From Ceratorhiza oryzae-sativae (lineage: Eukaryota > Basidiomycota > Agaricomycetes > Cantharellales > Ceratobasidiaceae): DNA of 64,000 nucleotides. Each line of letters begins with the position of its first letter. The first letter of the stretch is position 1. The stretch spans positions 1,922,001-1,986,000 of the forward strand of contig JARWMV010000232.1 in assembly GCA_030998015.1 (NCBI GenBank), in the 5' to 3' direction. The translations under genes and the position numbers were made by a program. Positions 24,538-36,351 of this stretch are shown one piece after another. The notes under the pieces were generated by a model. That model was given only the letters and a program-made list of their open reading frames with translations. It was not told the origin of the DNA and searched no databases.

Positions 24538-25780
24538 ATGTCGAATCTTCATACTATCAAGCTCAACGACGGGACGGTCGTCCCGACTTTGGGATTTGGC
24601 ACTGGTACGTCAGCATAAAGCGGCTGACCGAGTCGATATTGATCTGCATCGATCTTTTATACAGGGACAGCCTTGTACGGCAGGAACGCCACGGCAGCGG
24701 TTAGGCAAGCCATTGAGAAAGCAGGCTATAGTCATATTGATTGTGCCGAAGGTCTTTATTTAACTGCTCTGCCAAATTATTCCTACTAATACTCACATTC
24801 GAATTTCTCAGCATACGCCAACGAGAGCAGTGTAGGTGACGCCATTGCTGCGAGTGGGATACCGCGCGAGCAATTATTCTTGACATCAAAATGTAAGCAG
24901 GCTCGATTTAGCGACGGGTTATCAGTGTAGACAAAGATTTGTAGGCAATACAAAGGACCCACGCCAATCTTTGGAGAAAAGCTTGAAGGAGGTAAACTCA
25001 CTTTAAGAGGGTCCACAGCCTATTTACCTATCGCTTTTCAGTTGAAAACATCCTACGTCGACTTGTATTTGATCCACAGCCCCATAGTCACCTCGAACAT
25101 AGCTGAAGCATGGAAAGTTATGGAGGAACTCAAGTCGGAGGGCAAGACTCGGTCAATCGGCGTGTCAAATTTCCGTGTGAAGGATTTGGAGACTGTCTTG
25201 GCAGTCGCCAAGGTTTGTCATCGGGGTTTAATTTTGCCTCGGTATCTTACCATGGGATAGGACCTCCCAAGTGTCAACCAGATAGAGGTGCACCCGTACG
25301 TTTTCGCGTCGATCCGGCCGGTTCTGGAGCTATGTCAAAAGCATGGCATTACAATAGAGACTTACGGGCCGTTGACGCCTCTGATCCGGCATCCTGGGGG
25401 ACCCGTGGATGAGCCTGTCAAGAAGATTGCGGCTCGGATTGCGAAAGGTCCAGAGGCAGGCGACGTAACCGAAGGGCAAATTTTGCTGAAATGGGCGCAG
25501 CAGAGAACTAGTGGAATCATCATAACGTTGGTTACAGTGATTTATCACTTGGGTCGAACTAGATGTCTCACTGATGATATCCCAGGACTTCCTCGAAACT
25601 GGATCGCTTGCTCGAGCAGAAAGCCTCCCTAGACTTACCTCCACTATCAAACGAAGAATTACACTCAATTGAAGCGGAGGGCAGCAAAAGACACTATCGT
25701 CACTTTGTAAGTTCGCAGTTGTACTGGCTTTAATATTGGCTTAAAGAGTGTATTAGATGAAACATATGGATCAAGTCTGA
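24538..25780 (+). CDS. Aldo-keto reductase
   Basis: NAD(P)H-dependent reductase of carbonyl compounds; cytosolic, substrate unknown. The start MSNLHTIKLNDGTVVPTLGF leads to the active-site set: HIDCAEAYANES (Asp and catalytic Tyr), LFLTSKF (Lys) and DLYLIHSPI (His). Next come KTRSIGVSNF and VNQIEVHPYV, both strongly conserved. Cofactor-side helix residues are in TSSKLDRLLEQ. The last exon is tiny: ATG AAA CAT ATG ... TGA, giving the ending FMKHMDQV expected for fungal members. About five introns. No frame break seen. Confidence 0.92.
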
Positions 25781-25911
25781 AGTGCTGGGTTTCTGATCAT
25801 AGTTGCCAGCTATGCTGGCCTACAGCAGCACGTAAATTAGTTAACGTGGCGAAATGGATACAATTGAGTGACCAGGTGCATACCCAAGCGTAGATCTTAG
25901 CGGGTTAAAGA

Positions 25912-27011
25912 TCAGCCACTTCCCGACTGCTCGTTCGTGCTCGCCTGCTCGGCTGAAGCAGACGAGTCTTTCGATTGAGCGGGGATAGCTGTATTGAGCG
26001 AAGATTTCGCAACGCTAGCACTGGGCGTAGTAGAATCAGATCCCGCGGAAAGCTGCCAGGATGGTATGCTTGGGCGGCCAAGGTTCAACAGCGGACTTGA
26101 GGTCGAAGGGGATTCGGGCCGTCTGGTAACGAGTAGAGCTTTTAGAGATTTGATCTCTTGATGGAGTTCCGCCAAAGAATGCGACTGTGCTTCTCTATTC
26201 GCGTCCAACATCTACAGCTGTGTAAGTTTATTCTCCCTTGCTCAGACTCCCAACTTGCCTTGGGCAGCATATCACGAATGTTGTCAATTTCACCTCGTAT
26301 TTCCCGCATTTCATTTTGAGAGCTTTCTTCCCCTTTCTTCAGCATCTCCATAACGGTTTTTACCTCCTCGACTGCAGAATCCACTGCCTTCGCTGTTGTT
26401 GTACAGCATCGCGAGCTGTTGTGGTGTCTTCCTGGATTTGTTTTAAAAGGGCAGCAGCTTCGTCAAATTGGCTGTTGAGCTGAGACGTTGTTGCCTCAAA
26501 AGCATCCTCTGAGGGAGGCTGAAGATGCGGCATTATGTATTTCTTTTACCGGTATAAGCTGAGTCACTACCAGGCTTGGATTGCAGTGCATACCCTTGCG
26601 AGCGCGGTCACACCATACATTAAACCGCCGGACACAAGCGCCATGATCTTGGGCAAATTGGTTGGCATATAACGGTATACGATTAGAAGAACTCACAAAG
26701 TAGTCTCTCCAGTCGCGCTGAGGCACTGGAGGAGGGGCTAATACCCCTGGTCCTTGAAACTCTGAACGAGGGACAGAATAGTTTGACATGGACCGAGGGG
26801 CAATCGAAGATGCGGCAGATTCAGCAATGGCCTCTTCAATTTCGGTATTAGTCAGTCCTTTTGATTCGAGAAAAGATATTCTCTTGGTCAATGGAGCGCT
26901 TTGGATCTGGCAAACAATTATTTCCTCGACGCCAACCCGTGTGTCTGTACTTACTTGAGGATCTGACAGAAACTTGACGGCATTCTTCACAAGCTCCTGT
27001 CGGTCAGCCAT
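25912..27011 (-). CDS. PEX14: Peroxin-14 (peroxisomal docking protein)
   Basis: Docking and pore component of the peroxisomal import machinery that binds Pex5. The N-terminal helical domain is clear: MADRQELVKNAVKFLSDPQ, then after an intron IQSAPLTKRISFLESKGLTN and EIEEAIAES. A Pro-rich linker (APPPVPQRDWRDYF) precedes a hydrophobic segment (SGGLMYGVTALARKY) that fits the membrane span. A long coiled coil follows (FEATTSQLNSQFDEAAALLK; EEVKTVMEMLKKGEE). A Ser/Thr-rich tail ends TNEQSGSG. Divergent from the EF-Tu gene, starts about 330 bp apart. Confidence 0.9.
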
Positions 27012-27340
27012 TTTTCAGTCGTGGTCGGACGCCGCTCGGATAGTTGTCGTGTGGCCGGGTAACATGCACACTGTAGAGCCGACATGTGAAAATAAATCAC
27101 GTGCCGCATTTGCGGGCGCTTAGACATTGATCCCTGATGAAGCTTCGATTGCGTCCAAAATTCTCGTGCATCGACTGGCTATCTCGATCTGCAATAGAAA
27201 ATGTACAGACACATCGCTCGTGGCGCCTTTCGCAGGGCAGCAGTGGCATCTGCCCCAGGTACATACAGACAACGCCCATATATGTGCGCTTTCTAGTCGA
27301 ATTAATCTATGTTTTAGGTGCTGCCCGCTCTCTGGCTACC

Positions 27341-29186
27341 ATGGCTAAACCTGCACTGACTCGCCCAACAAGCCTCGGCTGCTTGCGTTTAAGGACTTCT
27401 ATTGGTATGTGCTACTCATCGCCGATCACAAAAATAGCATGAAGATAGGCATTTCAGGACATGTGCGCTCATATGCCGACGTCAAATTTTCTCGTGCCAA
27501 ACCGCATCTCAACATTGGCACGATCGGCCATGTCGATCACGGAAAAACGACTTTAACCGCTGCCATTACCAAGGTCCTTGCCGAAACCGGAGGTGGCAAA
27601 TTCATCGACTACTCTCAGATTGACAAAGCACCTGAAGAGAAAGCTCGCGGTATTACAATTAATTCGTCTCACGTCGAATATGAGACAGCATCCCGGCACT
27701 ATGGCCATATCGACTGCCCTGGTATGTATTCATTTCTTTCTGATGGATATTCACTCACGTTACGCCGTATACAGGGCACGCCGATTGTGAGCTTACAAAA
27801 ACTAAATGCAGATGAGAGAATCTGACTTGGTTTCAGATATCAAAAATATGATCACCGGTGCTGCCCAAATGGATGGGGCCATTATTGTGAGTCGACGCAC
27901 TCTAAGTGGTTGTGCGCAAAAGTAACACTGTGCAGGTCGTGTCGGCATCCGATGGCCAAATGCCTCAAACTCGAGAGCATTTGCTCCTCGCTCGTCAAGT
28001 CGGCATCAAAAAGTTGGTAGTTTTCATCAACAAAGTAGATCAGATCGACGATCCCGAAATGCTTGAGCTAGTCGAAATGGAGATGCGCGACTTGCTGTCC
28101 ACATACAACTTTGATGGAGAAAATACCCCTATCGTCATGGGCTCCGCTCTTGCAGCATTAGAAAGTCGCGATCCTGAGATTGGAGCGGAGAAGATCAAGG
28201 CTTTGGTCAAGGCGTGCGATGAATGGCTTGAGCTTCCTCCTCGCGACTTGGACCAGCCCTTCCTTATGCCGATCGAAGGTGCGTTTGGTACACGCCAGCC
28301 AATAAAACCCACTTATGAACTATTATCAGATGTATTCTCAATCTCTGGTCGTGGTACTGTATGCACTGGGCGTGTAAGTCTTAATTCTTGATCTCACCTA
28401 TCGACCATCCCACACCCAGAACCCAGGTCGAGCGCGGGGTAATCACCAAGAACAGTGAAATAGAGGTTGTAGGTCTTGGTAATAGCTTCAAGACAACTCT
28501 TACAGGCATAGGTATGTGCTTTTGCATTGCGTTATCAGTTTTACTAATAGCATTGTTGTCCTCTAGAGATGTTCCATAAAGAACTTGATCGGGTACGGTT
28601 TAAACTTATTAAAACCTTTAGTCACTCATGTCTGCGATAGGGGGAAGCCGGAGATAATATGGGCGCATTGCTCCGTGGTATCAAGCGCGAACAAGTCAAG
28701 CGTGGGCAAGTCCTGTGCGCCCCTGGTTCTATGAAATCAGTCAAGAAGTTTAGTGCACAGGTCTATGTGGGTGTTTATCTTGAAGATTATTAGATTACAA
28801 CTCAAGTTTTGCTGCAGGTTCTAACCAAAGACGAGGGTGGTCGCTACACTCCTTTTATGAGCAATTACAGACCGCAGTTGTTTATCCGAACTGCGGACGT
28901 AACGGTTGGATTGACCTTCCCGGAAGGTACTCAGAACGCAGAGGAAAAAATGGTACGCACAAATCATCATTCACGTGCTTTGAGCTTATGGAGGTTGCCA
29001 TAGGTCATGCCTGGCGACAACGTTGAGCTGATCGGGGAACTCGTGCATGATGTGGCCATGGAGAAGGGTTCACGCTTCACACTTCGTGAGGGCGGTAAAA
29101 CCAGTAAGTTTATACCTCACTTGAACTATAGCTGTTACTTACAAGATACAGTTGGTACCGGTATTGTCACCAAGATATTCGAGTAG
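27341..29186 (+). CDS. TUF1: Mitochondrial translation elongation factor Tu
   Basis: GTPase that brings aminoacyl-tRNA to the mitochondrial ribosome. A presequence ([20 protein letters not shown]) precedes [20 protein letters not shown] (P-loop). Then come [13 protein letters not shown] (switch I), DCPGHADYIKNM (G3, assembled over two introns), FINKVDQ (G4) and MGSALAAL (G5). Domain II reads [20 protein letters not shown]; domain III ends [18 protein letters not shown]. The 51-nt intron at 28279-28329 has no stop and keeps frame if retained, so it is easily missed. About 450 residues, normal. Confidence 0.95.
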
Positions 29187-29592
29187 AGTAAATGCGTTGC
29201 GCCCCGAGTTAGTGCCGAGTTTTACGCCCCCCCCCCCCACAACCCCCACATTGTACTTTCGATAATTGATTCCATGCATGTAAAATTATCACTCCCGCAC
29301 CACTCAGTACAAAATTTGAAGGTTCACATTAGTGCGTGGTGTGGTTTCAGCTATCATACAACCAAAAAAATGGCGAGGCATACCCAACAAAGTGACCATA
29401 AACTGGGGAGGGTTCAGAAAAATAAGGATGAGATAAGTTAAATATTAAACTTCAAATACGAAATTTTCGGCTTCAGTGCACGCTATAGGAATGGAGGAGG
29501 TGCTTGGTTATATGTCGTTGAGGGCTTCAATAAAGGGGGTAGCCTGACAGCAGGTTTGCTGGCGACCAACGCAGGCTGAGCGATGTAGGAGA
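29187..29592. other. Intergenic with a 12-base C homopolymer
   Basis: Downstream of the EF-Tu stop. A run of 12 C lies at 29227-29238, followed by a second C5 run. No gene seen; probably the facing 3' UTRs of EF-Tu and the small gene at 29593. Confidence 0.5.
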
Positions 29593-30011
29593 CTAACAGT
29601 CGAGTTTGCTCCCCTTGCGTAGGACAGTAAGCTTCCAACTAAGCGAGCCGATGCATATTAGCCTATGTCGAACTTAGAATGGGCACGATAGACTCACCCT
29701 TCACACAGCAGCTCATTCGCTGGATTAATATCGCGCATATATTGCGCGCGTGCTGCGATAAGAGCGTGCCGATAGTCTGAGATTGTCGTGCGCCGCTTGA
29801 ACTCGTATGTAGAGTTTGCGACAACTAGACGATCGCTGACTCGCATTATTCGCGCATCTACAGTCGGATCAGATGCGTCAGCCGATATTCGACAGGACAC
29901 AACCAATGCATCTGATGACCCACCCTCGGTAGCGGATTCTATGATAGTCGGCTTGACTTCTTTTACCCCGGCTACCTCGTAGGAAGGCTGTCGCCTCGGC
30001 GAGAAACGCAT
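29593..30011 (-). CDS. Small hypothetical protein
   Basis: Not recognised. One intron (GTGAGT...GCTTAG) joins a first exon starting MRFSPRRQPSYEVAGVKEVK to a short second exon ending WKLTVLRKGSKLDC with a stop at 29593-29595. The product is about 120 residues. Two stretches look structured: DALVVSCRISADASDPTVDA and TTISDYRHALIAARAQYMRD. No signal peptide, membrane helix or known motif. Without the intron the first exon would run on only briefly. Convergent with EF-Tu. Confidence 0.55.
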
Positions 30012-30561
30012 GGTGGTTGGTTGGGGGTGTGGGTCTTAAGGAAGCGAATACCCAACTCGAGGGGCTTGGAGGGCTATGCGAACGAGAGGATCCGTGCACG
30101 CCCCCTATATAAGCCAGAACTTGTCCGGAGATCAGACGTTTGCCGCGCGTGAGTCGGAGGTTACGAAGTCTTCGGGGATAGCTGTGCCGAGGTCCTGCGC
30201 TAGGGGCTGCGAGTCATCACGACCGCAGGGCTTACGGTCAGCGCAGTTGCGTGGCGATCCGATAACGATTAATGCACCAGACACATGCTGCAAGGTGAGC
30301 GACACAGTGTAGATAAGATCGGCTGACAGCACACAACTAATGTTAAAATTGCCTAGCTAAATCGTGGCTGCCATCGGGATTGGACAGACTGGGCGCTAGC
30401 CGGCATCCATCATCTTGGCAAACTGCGGCGTAGATTGCGCTGCGGCCGATTCAGGGGCTTTCATCCTGGCTGTGCATTGTTGAAGCAATCCAATTATTCA
30501 TTCTGATGTAGGTACAGTTGTAATATTATGTGAGGGTGTACAGTAGTTGTGTCCAGGTCAT
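30012..30561. other. Intergenic, no gene supported
   Basis: Lies between the start of the small unknown gene and the 3' end of the aldehyde dehydrogenase. A TATATAAG box-like string sits at about 30106 on the plus strand, but no plus-strand gene follows it. Nothing else supported. Confidence 0.45.
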
Positions 30562-32688
30562 TCATGAGCCATAGTTGGGGATCGTCTTGCTGAAGGATAG
30601 AGTCTGATAGTTGGTGAATCCGGCAAGACCAGGATAGCCGTTTTCGACACCTATGCCAGATTGCTTGACGCCTCCATAGGGAATATGAGGGCCGTACATG
30701 TGCATTTCATTCACCCAAACGGCTGAGGCCAAGGCTTGGTCAGGTTCATTTTTTACGAGCCGGGGGGAAAGACTCACTTCCTGCCTCCAAGCGAGAAGCA
30801 ATACGCTCTGCTCGACTGCTATCCTTTCCCCAGACGGAGGCGCCCAGACCCCAAATACTATCATCTAGAGCAATCTCAGTGTCGACAACGCGGGAACAAA
30901 ATCATTCGATATCTTACTGGCTCGCTTGATCACATCCTCCTCATCGTTCCAGCGCATGATAGGCAAGATAGGTCCAAAAGGCTCCTCGCTTACAATCTTG
31001 CTGTCCTCTGGCGGGTTGTCGACGATGGTGATGGGCACAAACATGCCTGGGCCGGTGAGCTCATCAAAGTTGCCGCCCATTGCGAACGAGTAGCCGTTCT
31101 TGATAGAGTCGTCAAAGTACGATTTCACTTTCTTGTACCTATAAGGCGTTGGGTGAAAATCTTAAGATATGCGAATGTGATGTGCTCACTGGAGTTTGTT
31201 CTGGATAGGACCCAGCTGAGTCTTTTCATCAGACCCGTCTCCGATGGTGATCTTCTTGGCGTATGCAACCAGGGCATCTTTCACCGGTCCGTATGCATCA
31301 TCGTGAATGTAAATTCGCTTGGCTGCGTCACCAAGATTTTAGTTGTATTTTTACTGGTTCGTCGAGCGATCCATGTGAAACTTACCAGCATTACAGAACT
31401 GGGCGTTATTCTAGAATGAGATCAGCTATGAGCAACCATACGCCTCTACTCGCATACAACAAGACTAACCTGGAAAGCCGCCCAGAAGATGTGTCTAGCA
31501 GTTGTCAGTCAGACGGGCTGACGGCGGACGCGGGTGGTCATGTACATACGGTGCAACTTGTTCGGCGTCAACATCCGGTAGGACAATAAGGGGATCATTT
31601 CCGCCTACGGGTTCACGAATTAGTCATATTCAGTTTCTCGGCGACCGATCAACATACCTAGCTCCAGCGTAATGCGCTTCAGGTTCACGCTGGCGCTCTG
31701 CATGACCCTCTTGCCAGTTTCTGTGGATCCGGTGAATCCGATCTAGTGCGAAGATCCCCTTGATGAGTAGCCACACTCTAGGCATAAATAGACCGGTATA
31801 CCTTGTCAATGCCTTTGTGACCAGCAATGAGTGGGCCGAGACTGTCGTCTCCGTTCAAGACACTAAAAACGCCCGGTGGCACGACCGACTGAGCCCTGAA
31901 ACAGAAACCTTGGTCAAGCGATATCTGGTAAAGGAGCCAATATACATACCTCGCGATAAAGTACATGGTAACCAACGGAGTGAATGGGCTAGGCTTGATG
32001 ATGATCGAATTTCCAGCCTGGAGAGAAGGGGCAATCTTCCACACTGCCAACAAGAGTGGGAAATTCCTATCAAGGGGGTTAGGACGGAACCCCGAACAGT
32101 CGAACACGAAACACACTGACCAGGGAACAATGCCAGCGATCTATAACCCCAAGATTGGATGAGAGATTGTGACAGTTGAAATAAACATGATACATACGAC
32201 ACCAAGAGGAATGTTGCGAGTCACCACACGGCGTTCGGGCGTATCAACGTGCACGACTTCCTCCAGACGAAGCTTGGCGGTCTCGCGCAGCCAGCGGACA
32301 GAGCCGCCAATCTCCCACATAGCACCACCGCCTATGTCAAACGCCCAACCCATTAGATTGGTGTAGAACGATAGAGGCAGAGGGGACCTACGGGCTTTCC
32401 TTGCTCGGCAGTCAAAATCTGGCTATAGAGCTCGGTATTATTCTCCAACTCGTCGGCGAGCAGGTTCAACACGGCCGCGCGTTCATCGTAAGACTTGGCA
32501 CCCCAGGCTGGCTGTGCAGCACGGGCGGCCGCGACGCACTCGTCGAGTTGCTCGGGGGTAGCGACAGGAACGTCCGCGAGCCATGAGTCCGTAGCAGGGT
32601 TATGGACCTTGTGGGTATTGGGAGAGGACACGGGCTTGCCGTTGATAATGTTGGAAAACTTGAGAGTGGTAACGTCGAGCTTGGCCAT
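30562..32688 (-). CDS. Aldehyde dehydrogenase
   Basis: NAD(P)-dependent oxidation of an aldehyde to an acid; no targeting peptide is evident. The start MAKLDVTTLKFSNIINGKPV is followed by the N-terminal AEQGKP and AMWEIGGSVRWLRE. The Rossmann part contains NFPLLLAVWKIAPSLQAGN and IIIKPSPFTP. The general base lies in ITLELGGNDP (Glu). The nucleophile Cys lies in NAQFCNAAKRIYIH, where most relatives have Gly-Gln before the Cys region. Then come SEEPFGPILPIMRW and HIPYGGVKQSGIGVENG, with the end SKTIPNYGS. Eight or so short introns; one begins with a GTCCCC donor. The exact substrate cannot be told. Confidence 0.92.
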
Positions 32689-34390
32689 GATTAAAGTACG
32701 AGTTGGGAGATGAAATCTAGTGGACTGGTGGAGCAAATCCTCGGCGCAGCCGGCGGAATATATACTGCATAGTCCAGCGCATCGCTCGTCGCGTCAACGC
32801 ATACAAAACCACCATACAATCTTCCCATCATATCAAGAAGGTTATGCTCCACCGAGGGTGCGACAATCCTGGGACAGCAGAATGAGTACCCCCGTCAGAT
32901 CGGATATGGCTCCCGTGTACGAGCTGTCCGGAACTAGGCAGGCCGAAACCAAGGGGGATCGCTCCTTGAGGTTTGATTAGACAAAGAAAGTACTGACGTG
33001 GTAGTTGAGAACCAAGAGCCTTAACCGCAACTACTGCGTTGCGCAGGCTCCCCATCAGCACACTCTGGTCCGGAGCGTCGCGACCGCGGCTGGATATATG
33101 TCTTGCACCGGTTGTGTTTACTGATCCTCGGACATCAGGTTTGGACTCTGAGGAGAAGGACAAAAATAATGCCGACAAACGATAGTTCTCAGTTGCATTG
33201 GTTGTGGTAGTTCTTGGTAGATTGATGATATTCAGCATGTTTAGACTTGTTTTTAACACTTTGTAGCCTGATGGCGGCTCCTATTACCCCTTCTTCATTG
33301 GCCATACCGACAACATGAGTGAAGTTATTCTTTATTGGTTTATCGGAAACACATCGGGACAAGTATTCAAGATCGAAGAAACACGTCATGTCTGCAATAA
33401 TCGAGTAGCCGAGGCACGAGCTAGACAGACGCGTGATCGATACTAGAATTGCATTTGGCTTTATGAAAACCTGTCTATCCGATACACCATGTGGCGTGGA
33501 TAAACCAAGACGAATGGCATGGCCACACATTCGGTGTGTGCCACGATTGGCACTATGAACCTTTTTAGGTGACAATGTATCCACAGTGTGTCCAAACCGC
33601 CTCAACGCAGACAGTTGTTCCTAGTAACAACCCTTCTTTTGAGTTCTGGAAAGACGAGCGTGTACTACGGACCATGGTTGGGGAAGAAATGTGGTTGATG
33701 TATCTATCTGCCCTGCGTTGCGCACATTTCGGAGCAGTGTTCGATTTCACCGTTGTCTGTCAAGTTTGATCAACCTACAGCCTCGGTACTCATATGTGTT
33801 CTCAGGAGACAGAAGTTTCCGTAATGTGACGACAGATCATTCACGAGCCACTCGGGCCCTTGGCTTGGTTGGCGTTAGCGCCCATTGCCCGTTTCCTCGC
33901 TTGGGTTTCATTCGTTTAACTTGCATGAGCTCCGTGTTGCGCCGTTTGGCATTCACATGTATCTGTCGGAACCTGCATCTATATGGCTCGGCAGGGGGAT
34001 CGGCATATACCAACACTGCCAGACACATCGCGCCTCTGCACCAAGACCCTCCGAGAGCTCCCGTAGAAAATATCCGGCCAATGCAGTCACATTTCTCTTT
34101 TAGGACAAAAGTTCGATTGTGGAACAGCCTATGGACAGGCTGAAAACCGCCACCTCTCATTGGAACGCTCATCCGCTTCGAGAAAGGCTAAAAAAACTGC
34201 GATTCGTTTCTTTGGCGCCCAACCGAATTTCGAATGCCCCAGTGATCGATCGACGCGTCACGCTCCGGCGTGACTGGTTGTTGCTTCCTCATCTGCGCCA
34301 CGTCCGTCCACATCGGTTTCTGATCTCTCGAACTTGGAATTATCACAAAAGGACTTTGAACTTTGAGTTTTAAAACTCCGCCATCTACTC
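32689..34390. other. Long intergenic stretch
   Basis: About 1.7 kb between the divergent aldehyde dehydrogenase and RBR ligase genes. Several open frames of 60-150 codons exist on both strands, but none shows recognisable residues or a splice-supported extension. It probably contains both promoters. I see no repeat or transposon signature, though a distant relic cannot be excluded by eye. Confidence 0.5.
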
Positions 34391-36222
34391 ATGGCGTCAT
34401 CCCAGTTGGACGAGACCGAGGTTTTGCTTGTGAGTCGGCGCGTAGCGATTTTTATTTATGTTTGGTGGATGGAATTGACAAAATGTGGCGCCAAGTCTGT
34501 TTATCCCGATATACTCACGACGGTAGAGGTTCAAGGTGGTCTGGAAGTCAAGTTGGACATTGCGATCGAGCTCGAGCGCGAACGCGTTTTCGAGCTAATC
34601 TCGAGTGTATCGAGCCTCTCGTCGTCGTCGTCTTGCGCTGACTCGCCCGAGTTGATTCGGGTGACGCTGTCTCATCTCCCGCCGCTTCTTCTTACGGTTC
34701 TTTTACCGCCCGAGTACCCGGCCGATGCGGATCCGGTGTGAGAAGTATACATGCGCGACATGCGTGGCTGGCACCTAGCTTGGTCAGCCGACTCGCGGTG
34801 CGGTTGGGAGAAAGATGGAGAGAGAGCGTCGACAAGGGGACAAGAGACGAGGGCATCCTATGGGCATGGGTCGAAGACATTCGGACTGGTGGGGTTTTGG
34901 ACTCGCTTGGGTCGACGATTCCCACTGCCTCGTCGTCGTCGTCGTCCTCTGCCCCGAGTGTGGCACGGATCGTGCTCCCCCATGTTGCACCCAAGGTCCT
35001 CTACGGACACCTGACAGCACACCAGTCTGCGGCCAAACAAGCCGTTTTTTCGGCCCAGGCGTTTACGTGTGGCATTTGTCTTGCGCCACAACGCGGAGCG
35101 CGCTGTGTGCAGCTCCCGTGTGCACGCGCGCATGTATTTTGTTTAGAGTGCCTCAAGTCGTTCTGGGGGTTGTGTGTGAGCGAGGGAGAGGCGGCCAAGG
35201 TTGCGTGCCCAGGTGTAGAGTGTGTCCAGGAGAGGGAAAAGGCGAGCGACGGAGAGGACGTGATGAGCGGCGCGGAATGGGAGGATGTGGTGAGGCGGGT
35301 GTTGAGCGAGGAGGAGGTGACGCGGTGGAAGTGGCTGAGGGTCAAGCAGGCCGCAGAGAAAGGTGGGCGTTCACTCGACCCAGATGTGGACAGGTGACCG
35401 AGCCAGATAGACCCGGATACGGTGCCGTGTCCTGTCCGCACATGCCAGGCACCGGTGATGCGGCCGAGGACTGCGGCGGAAGACGCCGAGTCTGGGTGGG
35501 CGCGGCTCCGGACGTGTGACTCGTGCGGGTATGCGTTTTGCGTCGGGTGCCGGCGGACATGGTGGGTGGCGTCGGTGTGTGTTTGTGCAGTGTATGCGTG
35601 CTTACCTGATGCGGGGGCGTGGGTGTATGCGTGCGGGGTACGGACAGGCACGGGCCCGTGACGCGCTGCGCCGTGACGCGGACGCGCGAGTTTATGGAAG
35701 CGTACATTGCGCTGGCGGAGGGCGATCCGCGGCGACGGGCGCTGGAGATGCAGTATGGGAAGAAGAGCCTGGAGCGGATGGCGCTCGAGTACGTGCAGGA
35801 AAAGGAGAACGAGGCGTGGCTCAAGCAGCGGACGACGGCGTGCCCGGGGTGTGGGACGCCGGTGGAGAAGAGCCATGGTGAGTGGGCGGGTGTGGACGGC
35901 GGCGGCGGGCACTGAGCTAACGGCGACGCAGGATGCAACCATATGACGTAGGTGTGGCTGTCGGGCGCGGGGCCAGTGCTGATCGGGGGGCTGGATATAG
36001 GTGTGCGCGGTGCGCGGTGCACTTTTGCTACCGGTGCGGGACCAAGCTGCGGGCCGAGTCGCCGTACCAGCACTTTGAGGCCGCGGGCGGGTGCTACGGG
36101 CGGCTGTTCGACTACGACGCGGCGGCGTGGGTGAGTGGCGGGCACGGCGTGGCGCGCGCACAGACTGACGCGATGGGCAGGAGCCGGCGGACGAGGATCT
36201 GGTGAGGCTGGCGCTGGAGTAA
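34391..36222 (+). CDS. RBR-type E3 ubiquitin ligase, RNF14/ARA54-like
   Basis: RING-HECT hybrid ligase. The N-terminal RWD domain begins MASSQLDETEVLL and continues SVYPDILTTVEVQGGLEVKL to LPPEYPADADPV. RING1 is CGICLAPQRGARCVQLPC with HVFCLECLKSFW. The IBR contains CPVRTCQAPV and CDSCGYAFCVGCRRTWHG. RING2 is CPGCGTPVEKSHGCNHMTC with ARCAVHFCYRCGTKL; the catalytic Cys fits GCNHMTC/C region. The end is EPADEDLVRLALE. RING2 is cut by two introns. The frame breaks by one missing base near 34737 (PADADPV to VRSIHARH). The gene is unusually GC-rich in its second half. Confidence 0.9.
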
Positions 36223-36351
36223 CGTAACGTGGTGACGCGGGTCGGCTGTGTGATGAGAGGCCGGGAAATGTAGATAGCACCCTTGAATTAGCCCCGTCGC
36301 AGGAGAGCTCTTAAGTGCGCCGTCGACGGTTGCTGGCGGCAAGACGGTACC

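Noticed and set aside
32828..34172. Minus-strand frames in the 1.7-kb gap, considered as a transposon relic
   Set aside because: No catalytic motif, terminal repeat or target duplication could be seen by eye.
35001..36161. Minus-strand open frame of 386 codons
   Set aside because: Antisense shadow of the GC-rich RBR ligase exons, whose plus-strand zinc motifs are unambiguous.
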